Shown here: piece after piece, positions 31,729-40,192 of the stretch
How the letters are laid out: each line of letters opens with the position of its first letter
Numbering within the stretch: the stretch's first letter is position 1
Assembly: GCF_002283365.1 (NCBI RefSeq)
Contig: NZ_MQWD01000001.1
Coordinates: 2,010,944 to 2,074,943 of the forward strand
Reading direction: 5' to 3'
Source of the DNA: Rubrivirga marina
Lineage (GTDB): Bacteria > Bacteroidota > Rhodothermia > Rhodothermales > Rubricoccaceae
Length of the DNA: 64,000 bases
The notes under the pieces: model-generated
The model's database searches: none
Seen by the model: only the letters and a program-made list of their open reading frames with translations
Told to the model about the DNA's origin: nothing
Made by a program: the position numbers and the translations under genes

Positions 31729-32796
31729 ATGATCCGCCGCCTCGCCCTCCTCGCCGCGCTCCTCCCGCTCGTGGCGCTCGCCCAGCAGGCCACGACCTAC
31801 GTCGTCCAGCCCGGCGACACGCTCTACCGGATCTCCCGTGCCCACGGGCTCTCGGTCGACGAGCTCCGCGCGCTCAACGACATCGACGGGACCTACATCT
31901 CGGTCGGCCAGACGCTCCGGCTGACGGACCGCGTCCCGGTGCCGCGCCAGACGCCGCCGCCGGCGCCGCCGGCCGACGTCGTGCGCGAGCGGATCCCGGA
32001 CCGCCCGACGCCCGCGGTCCCGGTCACGCCGGCCCGCCCGCCGGTAGCGACGCCCGACGCCCCCGCGCCGCGGGGGCCGGCCACGTCCGGGTCGGCCGTC
32101 CACGTCGTCGAGGCGGGCGAGACGCTCTTCCGCATCGCCCTCCGCTACGACACGACGGTCGACGAGCTCCGCCGGCTCAACGGGATCGACGGCGACAAGA
32201 TCGAGGTCGGGCAGCGACTCGTCGTCGGGCGCGGCGGGGCGGCCCGGCCCGCCTCGGGCGGCGCGCCGGTGGCCCTCGGGCCGGCGCGCGAGTGGTCCAT
32301 CACCGACACCACGCTCCCGGCCGACCTCGTCCACTTCGTCGAGCCCGGCGAGACGCTCTACTCCATCGCCTACGACCTCGGCCTCGAGGTCGACGCGCTG
32401 GCCCGGATCAACGCGCTCTCGACGGCCCCGCTCGAGCCCGGCATGGCCCTCCGCCTGCCCACGCCGGTCAACCCGGCCGTCGCGGCGCGCACCGAGATGC
32501 TGCCGGCCGACGAGGAGGGCCTCGCCCTCGTCTACCCCGACGTCATGAGCGGCCGGCCGACCGAAAGCGGCGAGGCCTACGACCCGCTCGGCTTCACGGT
32601 CAGCCACCGCGACCTCCCGTTCGGCACGGTCCTCCTGGTGACGAACCCGTCGAGTGGGCGGAGCACGTTCGTCCGCGTTACCGACCGCGGGCCGGTGAGC
32701 CGGTCGTACCTCGTGGAGCTCTCGGCGGCAGCGGCGACGGCCCTCCAGCTCGACCCGAACGCGGCCCGGCAGGTCGAGCTGCGGCGCCTGCCGTAG
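31729..32796 (+). CDS. Triple-LysM protein with RlpA-like double-psi beta-barrel
   Basis: 355 residues. A signal peptide (MIRRLALLAALLPLVALAQQ) precedes three LysM domains: ~24-67 (TYVVQPGDTLYRISRAHGLS), ~122-165 (VHVVEAGETLFRIALRYDTT) and ~199-243 (VHFVEPGETLYSIAYDLGLE), separated by Pro-rich linkers. The C-terminal ~100 residues are an RlpA-like DPBB domain (GLALVYPDVMSGRPTESGEAYDP, FTVSHRDLPFGTVLLVTNPSSG, VRVTDRGPV). LysM binds peptidoglycan; RlpA-type DPBB domains can be lytic transglycosylases, but many are inactive. No SPOR domain is present. A cell-wall role in the periplasm is likely. Confidence 0.9.
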   Translation: MIRRLALLAALLPLVALAQQATTYVVQPGDTLYRISRAHGLSVDELRALNDIDGTYISVGQTLRLTDRVPVPRQTPPPAPPADVVRERIPDRPTPAVPVTPARPPVATPDAPAPRGPATSGSAVHVVEAGETLFRIALRYDTTVDELRRLNGIDGDKIEVGQRLVVGRGGAARPASGGAPVALGPAREWSITDTTLPADLVHFVEPGETLYSIAYDLGLEVDALARINALSTAPLEPGMALRLPTPVNPAVAARTEMLPADEEGLALVYPDVMSGRPTESGEAYDPLGFTVSHRDLPFGTVLLVTNPSSGRSTFVRVTDRGPVSRSYLVELSAAAATALQLDPNAARQVELRRLP

Positions 32797-32971
32797 CCCT
32801 CGTCACGGGCCGCAACGTAGGCGCGGTCCGGCGCCGTGTGCCGCCCGGCTGAGGGTCGGATGATGCTGCGCGGCGCTCGCGCCCTCGGGAGAGCCTCACA
32901 CGTTCGGCGGCGGTTCCTCAAGGACTGGGGGGAGGAGAGGGGGACCTTGGCGTCCCACCACTCCTTTCCCC

Positions 32972-33532
32972 ATGCGCACGCTCTTCTTCGCGGCCCTCGC
33001 CGCTCTTCTCCTCCCCACCGCCGCCGCCCAGGACGCGCCGCCTGCCGAGGCCACCGGCGAGGCCGCCCCGACCATCGCCGATGTCCTCCAGGCCGACGGC
33101 CGCTTCACCATCCTTCTCAGCGCCGTCGAGACGGCCGGGCTGACGGAGACGCTCGCCGAGCCCGGCCCGTACACCGTCTTCGCCCCGACCGATGAGGCGT
33201 TCGCCGCGCTCCCCGAGGGCACCCTGGCGGCCCTCACGCCGGAAGACCTCCAGAACGTCCTGCTCCGCCACGTCGTCCTCGGTGAGGTCACGGGTGAGCA
33301 GGCCGCCGCGGCCGGGACCGCCCCCTCGGCCTGGAGCGACGAGGCCCTGACGTTCAGCCTGTCGGACGACGGCGAGCTCATGGTCGACGACGCGATGGTC
33401 ATCGAGGCAGATGTCGCGGCGTCGAACGGTGTCGTCCACGTCCTCGACGCCGTGCTCCTCCCGGTCGCCGATGAGGCCGCCCCGATGGAGGACGACATGG
33501 ATGGCGACGACGGCATGGATGAGGGCCTGTAA
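32972..33532 (+). CDS. Exported fasciclin (FAS1) domain protein
   Basis: 186 residues. Residues 1-19 are a signal peptide (MRTLFFAALAALLLPTAAA). One FAS1 domain fills ~residues 35-165, with both conserved boxes: FTILLSAVETAGLTETLAEPGPYTVFAPTDEAFAALP (H1) and NGVVHVLDAVLLP (H2). The tail is very acidic (MEDDMDGDDGMDEGL). FAS1 proteins are adhesive surface or periplasmic proteins. The 175 bp upstream hold no recognisable gene. Confidence 0.92.
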   Translation: MRTLFFAALAALLLPTAAAQDAPPAEATGEAAPTIADVLQADGRFTILLSAVETAGLTETLAEPGPYTVFAPTDEAFAALPEGTLAALTPEDLQNVLLRHVVLGEVTGEQAAAAGTAPSAWSDEALTFSLSDDGELMVDDAMVIEADVAASNGVVHVLDAVLLPVADEAAPMEDDMDGDDGMDEGL

Positions 33533-33592
33533 GCCCTCCGGCGCATCCCGGCCGGCGGGGGGCGCGTAGGGGACGGAGCATCTGCCTGTCCC

Positions 33593-34399
33593 ATGCCGAC
33601 TCCCGCCGACCGCGTCGCCCAACTCACGGCCGAGGTGGACCGCCTCGCCTCGCCGTCGCCCGCTCCCCTCCGTCCGACCGGCTACTTCGACGCCACGCGG
33701 ACGGCGACGTACGGCTTCCTCGCCGCGCTCCCGCTCTTCGTGCTCTACGAGGTCGGCGTGCTGCTGGCGAACTCCGGCCCGGGCCAGATCCGGGTCGGGG
33801 CCGACGTCTGGCTGAAGACGCTCCTGGCCGCGCTCGGCGGCGTCGGCTGGGCGGCCGTCGGCGTCGTGGTGCTGCTGATCGGGGCCGTCGTCGTGTGGCG
33901 CGACCGGGAGCGGCGGCCACCGCTCGTCCCGAAGTACTTCGGGCTGCTGATCGCGGAGTCGTTCGGGTACGCCGTCGTGCTGGCGTTCGTGGTCGGCGGG
34001 GCCGTGGGGCTGCTCTTCGGCGCGTGGCTCTGGCCGGACCTCGCGCTCGCCCAGATGGCCCGCCTCGGGCTCGGGCTCCAACTGGCCCTCAGCATCGGCG
34101 CCGGGCTCTACGAGGAGCTCGTGTTCCGCGTGATCCTGGTCGGCGGGATGTTCTGGGGGCTCCAGAAGGTGGTTCCGGACCGGACGCGGGCGTACGTCAT
34201 CGCGGCGGTCGTGGGCGCGCTCATCTTCAGCGCCGTCCACCACATCGGCGCCTATGGCGACCCGTTCACGCTGCGGGTGTTCACGTTCCGGTTCCTGTTC
34301 GGGCTGGCGCTCAACGGCGTGTTCCTGCTCCGCGGGTTCGCGCTCGCGGCGTGGACGCACGCGCTCTACGACGTGCTCGTGGTGACGGGCGGGCTGTAG
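33593..34399 (+). CDS. CPBP-family intramembrane metalloprotease
   Basis: 268 residues with about seven to eight membrane helices. The CAAX/CPBP (Abi) catalytic motifs are intact: EExxxR at Glu174-Glu175-Arg179 (LYEELVFRV), FxxxH at His216/His217 (IFSAVHH) and the third site His256 (WTHALYD). Such proteases process prenylated proteins, bacteriocin-like peptides or regulators in the membrane; the substrate here is unknown. The N-terminal 25 residues are cytoplasmic. It is convergent with the DUF779 gene. Confidence 0.88.
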   Translation: MPTPADRVAQLTAEVDRLASPSPAPLRPTGYFDATRTATYGFLAALPLFVLYEVGVLLANSGPGQIRVGADVWLKTLLAALGGVGWAAVGVVVLLIGAVVVWRDRERRPPLVPKYFGLLIAESFGYAVVLAFVVGGAVGLLFGAWLWPDLALAQMARLGLGLQLALSIGAGLYEELVFRVILVGGMFWGLQKVVPDRTRAYVIAAVVGALIFSAVHHIGAYGDPFTLRVFTFRFLFGLALNGVFLLRGFALAAWTHALYDVLVVTGGL

Positions 34400-34401
34400 C
34401 G

Positions 34402-34430
34402 CCGTCCGCCAGGGGCCCGAGGCGGGACGG
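34402..34430. repeat. Decayed GC palindrome between convergent genes
   Basis: Arms CCGTCCGCC and GGCGGGACGG around AGGGGCCCGA, 3 bp after the CPBP stop. It retains the half site CCCGAGGCGGG. Confidence 0.5.
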
Positions 34431-34436
34431 ACCGTC

Positions 34437-34814
34437 TCAGGCGTCGACGCGCTCGACGGGCTCGAGGTCGGCCTCTTCCTCTTCGGTGTAGAGGCGCGAG
34501 TCGACGATGAACCGGACGCCGAGCGGGATCTCGATCGAGAAGCTCGACCTGCGCCGGGGCTTCACGTCGACCGTGAGCTGCGTGTGCTTCCAGCACCCGA
34601 ACTGCTTCCGCTCGATGTAGAACGGGACGCCGTAGATCTCGCCGATCTTGACGTCGGAGCGGCCCAGCTTGAGGTCGCCGTCGGCGTAGCACATCGGGCT
34701 GGAGCCGTCGCAGCAACCGCCGGATTGGTGGGACATGAGCGGGCCGTGGCTCTCGCGGAGCTGGTCGATGACCTCCTTGGCTTCGTCGGAGACGAGGACA
34801 CGTTTCGTGGGCAT
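34437..34814 (-). CDS. DUF779 family protein
   Basis: 125 residues. DUF779 hallmarks: VIDQLRESHGPLMSHQSGGCCDGSSPMCYADGDLKLG, a vicinal Cys pair plus a third Cys, then GEIYGVPFYIERKQFGCWKHTQLTVDV and GVRFIVDSRLYTEEE. The Cys and His residues may bind a metal. In many bacteria DUF779 genes sit beside aldehyde dehydrogenases; no such gene is nearby here. The start Met at 34814 gives the usual family length. Confidence 0.88.
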   Translation of the reverse strand: MPTKRVLVSDEAKEVIDQLRESHGPLMSHQSGGCCDGSSPMCYADGDLKLGRSDVKIGEIYGVPFYIERKQFGCWKHTQLTVDVKPRRRSSFSIEIPLGVRFIVDSRLYTEEEEADLEPVERVDA

Positions 34815-34961
34815 GGGGTCGGTGGGGCGGAAGAGTGGTCGGTCGTAGGTAGGGCGGCCCGCCTCGGGCCGGTAGCGGGCGCATCTGGCCGTCACGAGAT
34901 CCTTCCCTCCGCCGCTGCGCGGCTCCGCTCCGGATGGCACCGGGGCGGGGCCGAGCGGACG

Positions 34962-35158
34962 ATGACGCTCCCGTGGGACCCCTCGGCCCTCCCGGCCGGG
35001 CTCCCCGTCGCGCTCGTCGACCTCGCGACGGGCGCCGAGGTCGACGTCCGGACCCGGACCTCGTACACGTCCGACGTCGCCTCGCGGCGGGGGTGTACCT
35101 CGTCCGGGTCGAGGCCGGCGGGCGGGTCGCGACGCGCCAGGCCGCCGTCGTCCGCTAA
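34962..35158 (+). pseudogene. Decayed C-terminal end of a T9SS cargo gene
   Basis: In one frame: MTLPWDPSALPAGLPVALVD then LATGAEVDVRTRTSYTS, the typical beta-sandwich module that precedes T9SS domains. Near 35085 the frame changes, and in the next frame the text is LAAGVYLVRVEAGGRVATRQ and AAVVR, followed by TAA. That tail is the last ~25 residues of a type A sorting domain. The ~60 residues normally between (PNP motif, YDxLGREV) are missing, so a deletion plus frameshift fused two pieces. No signal peptide or body is present upstream. Confidence 0.6.
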
Positions 35159-35169
35159 CGGCTCGGTCG

Positions 35170-35201
35170 CTCCCGCTGGCGGCTCGCGTCGCCAGCGGGA
35201 G
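35170..35201. terminator. Strong GC hairpin after the T9SS remnant
   Basis: A perfect 12-bp stem CTCCCGCTGGCG / CGCCAGCGGGAG with an 8-base loop, 11 bp after the remnant stop. There is no U-tract on either side, so intrinsic termination is only possible. Confidence 0.4.
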
Positions 35202-35234
35202 GGGCCTTAGCCCGAGGCCCCGCCCTCAAACAGA

Positions 35235-35268
35235 GACGCCCCCGACGGAGTGAACCGTCGGGGGCGTC
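35235..35268 (-). terminator. Terminator hairpin downstream of tRNA-Gln
   Basis: A perfect 14-bp stem (35235-35248 with 35255-35268) and a six-base loop, 12 bp past the tRNA 3' end on the minus strand, followed by TCTGTTTG. It is probably the tRNA terminator. Confidence 0.65.
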
Positions 35269-35280
35269 GTCGTGTGGGTG

Positions 35281-35353
35281 CTGCCCGACAAGGAATCGAA
35301 CCTTGAACCTCCAGATCCAGAAACTGGCGCTCTGCCAATTGAGCTATCGGGCA
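35281..35353 (-). tRNA. tRNA-Gln (anticodon CTG)
   Basis: 73-nt cloverleaf on the minus strand. The acceptor stem is TGCCCGA / TCGGGCA, with U1-A72 and discriminator G73, both typical glutamine identity features. The D arm is GCTC-AATTGGCA-GAGC. The anticodon arm is CCAGT-TTCTGGA-TCTGG (one T-T mismatch next to the loop), giving anticodon CTG. The T arm is CAAGG-TTCGATT-CCTTG. The 3' CCA is not encoded (CAC follows the discriminator). A TATTTTG box at 35383-35389 could be its promoter. Confidence 0.93.
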
Positions 35354-35408
35354 ATCGTCCGCCGCAGCGGAGACAGGGGCCCAAAATAGGGAGCCCGGCC
35401 TGGGCAGA

Positions 35409-36245
35409 TCAAGCGGTCCGCGTGGCCCGGCCGGTGTGGGCGCCGCTCTTCGCCCCGTCTTCGCCCGCCTCGGAGACCGCGCGGGCCGGAGCGAGCGCGA
35501 GCGCGTCGGCGGCCTCGGGCGGCGTCCCGCGCCACGTGGCGACCTGCTCTACGATCCGCTGGCGGACGTGGTCGCGGAGGGCATCCACGTCGTTGGGCGC
35601 GAGGCCCTCGGTGGGGACGGGCCGGAGGACGGCGAGGCGGACGTCGGCGCGGGAGAACTGCCAGCCGTGCTTCGGAAGCGCATTCATCGTCCCGTCGATG
35701 GCGACGGGGAGGACGGGCACGCCGGCCTCGATCGCGAGGCGGAAGGCGCCGTCGTGGAAGCCCTTGACCCGGCCGTCGCGCGACCGCGTCCCCTCGGGGA
35801 AGAACATGACCGACGTGCCGCGCCGGAGCACGCGCGTGGCTCGGGCGAGGACGGTCGAGCGGCTCTGCGGGTCCTTCCGGTCGACCGCGATGTCGCCGGC
35901 GAGCTTCATCAACCAGCCCATCACCGGGAGGTCGAACAGCTCCTTCTTGGCGACCCACTTCATCTCCCACGGGAGCAGCGAGATCACCGGGATGTCGGCC
36001 TGCGACTGGTGGTTGCTGACCACGACATACGGCGGATGGAGCGCGGCCGTGTCGACCGGCCCGACGTCGACGTGCCAGGCGGGGTTGAGCTTCGTGACCC
36101 AACTGCCCATGACGCGGAACGTCCGCCCGGTGTAGACGCGGGCCGGCGTCCGGTCGAACAGCCGGACGACGAGGAGCGTCGGCAGGAGGACGAGGACGAG
36201 GAGGGTGATCGTGACCCAGGTGAGGGCCGAGGTGACGGCTTTCAT
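35409..36245 (-). CDS. plsC: 1-acyl-sn-glycerol-3-phosphate acyltransferase (PlsC family)
   Basis: 278 residues starting MKAVTSALTWVTITLLVLVL, an N-terminal membrane helix. Acyltransferase block I is VSNHQSQAD (HX4D, catalytic His and Asp), block II contains KKELFDLPVMGWLM, block III is FFPEGTRSR and block IV is VPVLPVAIDGT. This enzyme family converts lysophosphatidate to phosphatidate at the inner membrane. The C-terminal ~35 residues (PEAADALALAPARAVSEAGED) are an extra low-complexity tail. It is divergent from the gene at 36302 across 56 bp. Confidence 0.9.
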   Translation of the reverse strand: MKAVTSALTWVTITLLVLVLLPTLLVVRLFDRTPARVYTGRTFRVMGSWVTKLNPAWHVDVGPVDTAALHPPYVVVSNHQSQADIPVISLLPWEMKWVAKKELFDLPVMGWLMKLAGDIAVDRKDPQSRSTVLARATRVLRRGTSVMFFPEGTRSRDGRVKGFHDGAFRLAIEAGVPVLPVAIDGTMNALPKHGWQFSRADVRLAVLRPVPTEGLAPNDVDALRDHVRQRIVEQVATWRGTPPEAADALALAPARAVSEAGEDGAKSGAHTGRATRTA

Positions 36246-36301
36246 CGGCACGCGCGGTGACCCCAAGGGAACGCGGGAGCGCGACCGGCGATTCTGCGGG
36301 G

Positions 36302-36970
36302 GTGGACGTGGTCAAGGTCTTCACCGAAGAGCCCATCGGGCTGGAGGCGCTCGTGCCGGACGCCGACGCGGACGCGCGTCGCCGGTCGGTGGAGGCGGCA
36401 CCGTCGCTCGAGGCGTTCCTCGCCGGCCTCGACGCGCCGTACGCGCGGGCCTACCTCGCCGGCACGCACCTCGGCCCGCCCCGCCGCGTCGGCCTGACGG
36501 CGCTCGACGACGCCGAGGCCTGGGTCCGGCCGCTCCTGTCGTGGGCCGCCGATCGCGCCTGGTCGGCCATCGAGGCGGATGGGTCGGGCCGCGGCCTCCT
36601 TGTCGCGGAGGCTGCCGCCGCGCTTCGCCGCGCCGACGTCCTCGCACTCGCCGTCGGTCCCGCCCCCCTCGACGCGCTCGCCGAGGCGGCCGCGGTCGGG
36701 GCCAGCCGCCGCGACCGGCTGCCGGCGCTCCGGGCGGTCCTCGACGCGGGCGCCGCCGCCTTCTTCCCGGAGCCGGCCTTCGACGGGACCGACTGGAGCC
36801 TCTTCGCGCCGGCCCCGCTCCGCGACCCGCTCGTCGCCGCCTTCCGCCAGCACCCGGCGGCGTCCGCTCGCCGGCTGGTCGCCCCGTACCGCCGCGCGCG
36901 CGGCGAGCACACGTTCTACTTCGAGCAGTGGGCGCTGGACGCCCTGCCGGACTGGGTGGAGGAGGTGTGA
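36302..36970 (+). CDS. Protein of unknown function, 222 residues
   Basis: From a GTG start, VDVVKVFTEEPIGLEALVPD; a second GTG two codons later is an alternative. It is largely alpha-helical and Ala/Leu/Arg-rich, with a conserved-looking start and C-terminal FYFEQWALDALPDWVEEV. No signal peptide, membrane helix or catalytic motif is apparent and I do not recognise a family. Codon use is normal for the window (strong third-position GC), which supports it being a real gene. It stands between plsC (divergent) and ribD (118 bp downstream, same strand). Confidence 0.6.
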   Translation: MDVVKVFTEEPIGLEALVPDADADARRRSVEAAPSLEAFLAGLDAPYARAYLAGTHLGPPRRVGLTALDDAEAWVRPLLSWAADRAWSAIEADGSGRGLLVAEAAAALRRADVLALAVGPAPLDALAEAAAVGASRRDRLPALRAVLDAGAAAFFPEPAFDGTDWSLFAPAPLRDPLVAAFRQHPAASARRLVAPYRRARGEHTFYFEQWALDALPDWVEEV

Positions 36971-37087
36971 CGCTCGCTGCGCTCGACGGGAACTAGGCAC
37001 CGGGGAAAGGGGAACTGGCAGAGCGCCCTCGGCTGCGCCGCGCGCCCCTGGCGCGTACCGTCTGAGGTTCCCTGATTCCCCGTTCCC

Positions 37088-38230
37088 ATGACCCCAACCG
37101 AAGCCATGGACCGAGCGCTCGCGCTGGCGACGCGCGGCGCGGGCGCCGTCAGCCCGAACCCGCTCGTCGGCGCCGTGCTGCTGGGGCCGGACGGCGAGAC
37201 GTGGGGCGAGGGGTGGCACGGGCGCTACGGCGGGCCGCATGCCGAGGTCTGGGCCGTCCGCGACGCCGAGCGGCACGGCCTTGGGGGCCGGCTCCGGGAG
37301 GCGACGCTCGTCGTCACGTTGGAGCCGTGCAGCCACCACGGCAAGACGCCGCCCTGCGCCGACCTCGTCCTCGACAAGCACATCCCGCGCGTCGTCGTGG
37401 CCCAGGAGGACCCGTTCCCGGAGGTCGCCGGGCGCGGGATCCAGCGGCTCCGCGAGAACGGCGTCGAGGTGACCGTCGGCGTGCGCGGGCACGAGGCGCG
37501 GCGGCTCAACGAGGCCTTCCGGACGCACGTCCACACGGGCCGCCCGCTCGTCGCTCTCAAGACGGCGGCGACGCTCGACGGGCGCGTCGCCACGCGGACG
37601 GGCGACAGCCACTGGGTCACGGGCCCCGATGCCCGTGCCCTCGTCCACCGCTGGCGGGCGGAGATGGACGCCGTCCTCGTCGGCTCCGGCACCGCCCGTG
37701 CCGACGACCCCGCGCTCACCGTCCGCGACGCGCCGCTGAAGAGGGGACAGACGCAGCCGCTCCGCGTCGTCCTCGACCGGGCCGGCGCGCTGCCGCCGGG
37801 CCTCGGGCTGTTCACCGACGGCGCCGCGCCGACCCTCGCGGTCGTCGCCGACGGCGCGGCGCCCGCCTACGCCGACGCGCTCGCCGAGGCGGGCGGGGCC
37901 GTGCTGCGCGTGCCCACGCACGACCGCCACCTCGACCTCGGCGCGCTCCTCGACCGCCTCGGGGCGGGGGAGGGGATGCCGGAGGGCGTCCGGCCCACCC
38001 AGTCCCTGCTCGTCGAGGCCGGGCCCGGCCTGGCGACGGCCCTCCTCGCGCAGGACCTCGTCGACCGCGTCCTGTGGTTCGTCGCGCCGAAGATCGTGGG
38101 GGAGGGGACGCCCGCCGTCGCCGACCTCCGGCTCCGTAAGATGGCCGACGCGCTCGCGTTCGTAGAGGCGACGTGGGAGACGGTCGGACATGACGTTCTC
38201 TTCCGAGGGGCGCTCCGCGCGGCCGTTTGA
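37088..38230 (+). CDS. ribD: Bifunctional riboflavin biosynthesis deaminase/reductase
   Basis: 380 residues. The N-terminal deaminase domain has the zinc site His51-Ala-Glu53 (PHAEVWA), Cys81 and Cys90 (LEPCSHHGKTPPC). The C-terminal reductase domain starts at ~residue 148 (PLVALKTAATLDGRVATRTGDSHWVTG) and continues with VLVGSGTARADDPALTVR and the end VGHDVLFRG. The enzyme turns 2,5-diamino-6-ribosylamino-pyrimidinone phosphate into the 5-amino-6-ribitylamino uracil phosphate precursor. The 117 bp upstream contain no FMN-riboswitch-like sequence. ribE lies two genes downstream, so this is a partial riboflavin cluster. Confidence 0.96.
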   Translation: MTPTEAMDRALALATRGAGAVSPNPLVGAVLLGPDGETWGEGWHGRYGGPHAEVWAVRDAERHGLGGRLREATLVVTLEPCSHHGKTPPCADLVLDKHIPRVVVAQEDPFPEVAGRGIQRLRENGVEVTVGVRGHEARRLNEAFRTHVHTGRPLVALKTAATLDGRVATRTGDSHWVTGPDARALVHRWRAEMDAVLVGSGTARADDPALTVRDAPLKRGQTQPLRVVLDRAGALPPGLGLFTDGAAPTLAVVADGAAPAYADALAEAGGAVLRVPTHDRHLDLGALLDRLGAGEGMPEGVRPTQSLLVEAGPGLATALLAQDLVDRVLWFVAPKIVGEGTPAVADLRLRKMADALAFVEATWETVGHDVLFRGALRAAV

Positions 38231-38324
38231 TCCGACCGGTCGTCCTGCTCCCGTGGGCTCGGAGAGGCCGGGGGTGAAGACAGTGCGGAGCCGCTCGAGG
38301 GAGGCATCATTGGATGAAGTCACA

Positions 38325-38346
38325 GGTTTCAGAAAATAATGAAACC
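38325..38346. promoter_or_regulatory. Inverted repeat GGTTTCA-N8-TGAAACC upstream of the flavoprotein gene
   Basis: Perfect 7-bp arms around GAAAATAA, a strikingly AT-rich patch in this genome, 13 bp before the preferred ATG at 38360. Length (22 bp) and placement fit the operator of a dimeric repressor. An ATG at 38339 lies inside the dyad, which argues that translation starts at the later Met. The gap from 38231 to 38324 shows no gene. Confidence 0.5.
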
Positions 38347-38359
38347 ACCCGATTCTCCC

Positions 38360-40093
38360 ATGCGACCCGCCCCCATCCGTTCTGACGTCCTCGTGATCGG
38401 CGCCGGTGCCGCCGGCCTCCGCGTAGCCATCGAGCTCGCCGAGGCGGGCCGCGACGTCCTCGTCCTCGGCAAGCGAAAGCACGGCGACGCCCACACGGTC
38501 TGGGCCGCCGGCGGCATCAACGCCGCGCTCGGCAGCCTCGACCCGGACGACCGCTGGGACATCCACGCCGCTGACACCCTCAACGAGGGCCACCACGTCA
38601 ATGACGCTCGGGCCGTCGAACTGCTCGCGCGCCACGCCCCCGAGCGCGTCCGTGAACTCGACCGCTGGGGCGCCGACTTTTCGAGGACCGACGACGGCCA
38701 GATCAACCAGCGGTACTTCGGGGCCCAGTCGTTCCGTCGGACCTGTTTTAAGGGGGACGTGACCGGACGGGCCATTTTGGAGGCCCTCGTCGCCCAAGCC
38801 AAGCGGCTCGGCATCCCCTACCGGCAGAACACGTTCGTCACCGAGATCCTGACGACGGACGAGGGGCGGGCCGTCGGCGCGGTCGGCTACGACATGGACA
38901 CCGGCGACCCGCTCGTCTTCCACGCGCGGGCGGTCGTGCTCGCGGCCGGTGGCCACACGTCGGTGTACGTCCGGTCGAGCTCCCGGCCAGACGAGAACAC
39001 GGGCGACGCTCAGGCGCTGGCCTACGCGGCCGGCGCCGCGCTCCGCGACATGGAGTTCGTTCAGTTCCACCCCACGGGCAAGCTGTGGCCGGAGGACGAG
39101 CGGGGGCACCTCGTGACCGAAGCCGTCCAGGGTGAGGGGGGGCGGCTGATCAACGCCGAGGGCGAGCGGTTTATGAGCCGGTACTCGCCGAAGCAGATGG
39201 AGCTCGACGCGCGCGACGTCGTGGCCCGCGCCAACTACGCCGAGATCCAGGCCGGTCGGGACACGCCCAACGGGGGCGTCTGGCTCGACATCTCGCACCG
39301 CGATCCCGACTACGTCCGGGAACGGCTGCCGCGGATGGTCGCCGAGTTCGCGGCGGTCGGGGTGGACATCACTCGCGAGCCGATGGAGGTGGCCCCGACG
39401 GCCCACTACGCGATGGGGGGCGTCGAAGTCCCCGACTTCGAAACCTGCGAAACGGCGGTGCCCGGTCTGTTCGCGGCCGGCGAGAGCGTCGCGGGCGTCC
39501 ACGGAGCCAACCGTCTCGGCGGCAACTCCCTCGCCGAGACCGTCGTGTTCGGGCAGATCGTGGGGGCCCACCTCGCGGCGGCGCTCCCCGAGGCGGACGA
39601 CCTCCCGGCCGAGCGCGTCGACGCGGCCCTCTCCCGGCTCCGCGCGCTCTCCGCCCGGTCCGGGACCCACACGCCGGAGCAGATTATCGACCGGCTCCGG
39701 GTGGTCATGTGGGACCACGCGGGCATCATCCGCGATGAGGACGGGCTCATCGAGGGCCTCGCCAAGCTCCAGGCCCTCCGCCGCGATGCCGAAGACCTCG
39801 ACGTCCGGGCGGAGTGGACGAGCGAGCGGTTCGAGCGGGCCGTCACCCTCGGCTTCATGCTCACGACCTGCGAGGCCATCCTCAGGAGCGCCCTCGAGCG
39901 GACCGAGTCGCGCGGGGCCCACTACCGTTCCGACTTCCCCGACGAGGTCGAGGGGTGGCGCAGGAACCTTCGCGTGCGGAAGGGGGCCGACGGGCGGATG
40001 GTGCTCGACACGGTCCCTGCCTCCGAGCCGACGCCGAACGTGCGTCAGGCGTTGGCCGAGGACCACGAGCTCGACTACCACCACCTCGAGTAG
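38360..40093 (+). CDS. Stand-alone SdhA/FrdA-family flavoprotein (fumarate reductase or L-aspartate oxidase-like)
   Basis: 577 residues from MRPAPIRSDVLVIGAGAAGL (FAD Rossmann motif GAGAAG). Family motifs: AHTVWAAGGINAALG, QFHPTGKLW, TEAVQGEGGRL and HYAMGGVEVP, then GANRLGGNSLAETVVFG. His in AHTV aligns with the histidine that carries covalent FAD in SdhA/FrdA, while NadB proteins lack it. SRTDDGQINQRYFG and SRGAHYRSDFP are also SdhA-like. No iron-sulfur or membrane-anchor subunit gene is nearby, so it may be a soluble fumarate reductase or serve as L-aspartate oxidase in NAD synthesis. Its position between ribD and ribE ties it to flavin supply. An operator-like dyad lies just upstream. Confidence 0.82.
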   Translation: MRPAPIRSDVLVIGAGAAGLRVAIELAEAGRDVLVLGKRKHGDAHTVWAAGGINAALGSLDPDDRWDIHAADTLNEGHHVNDARAVELLARHAPERVRELDRWGADFSRTDDGQINQRYFGAQSFRRTCFKGDVTGRAILEALVAQAKRLGIPYRQNTFVTEILTTDEGRAVGAVGYDMDTGDPLVFHARAVVLAAGGHTSVYVRSSSRPDENTGDAQALAYAAGAALRDMEFVQFHPTGKLWPEDERGHLVTEAVQGEGGRLINAEGERFMSRYSPKQMELDARDVVARANYAEIQAGRDTPNGGVWLDISHRDPDYVRERLPRMVAEFAAVGVDITREPMEVAPTAHYAMGGVEVPDFETCETAVPGLFAAGESVAGVHGANRLGGNSLAETVVFGQIVGAHLAAALPEADDLPAERVDAALSRLRALSARSGTHTPEQIIDRLRVVMWDHAGIIRDEDGLIEGLAKLQALRRDAEDLDVRAEWTSERFERAVTLGFMLTTCEAILRSALERTESRGAHYRSDFPDEVEGWRRNLRVRKGADGRMVLDTVPASEPTPNVRQALAEDHELDYHHLE

Positions 40094-40192
40094 GCGAACG
40101 GCCCAGGCACGGACGGGGCGTGAGACGACGGCCGAGGTTGGGCACTCGTCTCGCGCCTTCGGTGTAGGGACTCCTCGCACGCTCCAGATTCC

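Noticed and set aside
36971-37087. Possible FMN riboswitch upstream of ribD
   Set aside because: No RFN-box-like sequence (AGGGGCAGGGT, GAAATTCC-type segments) is visible and the space is short.
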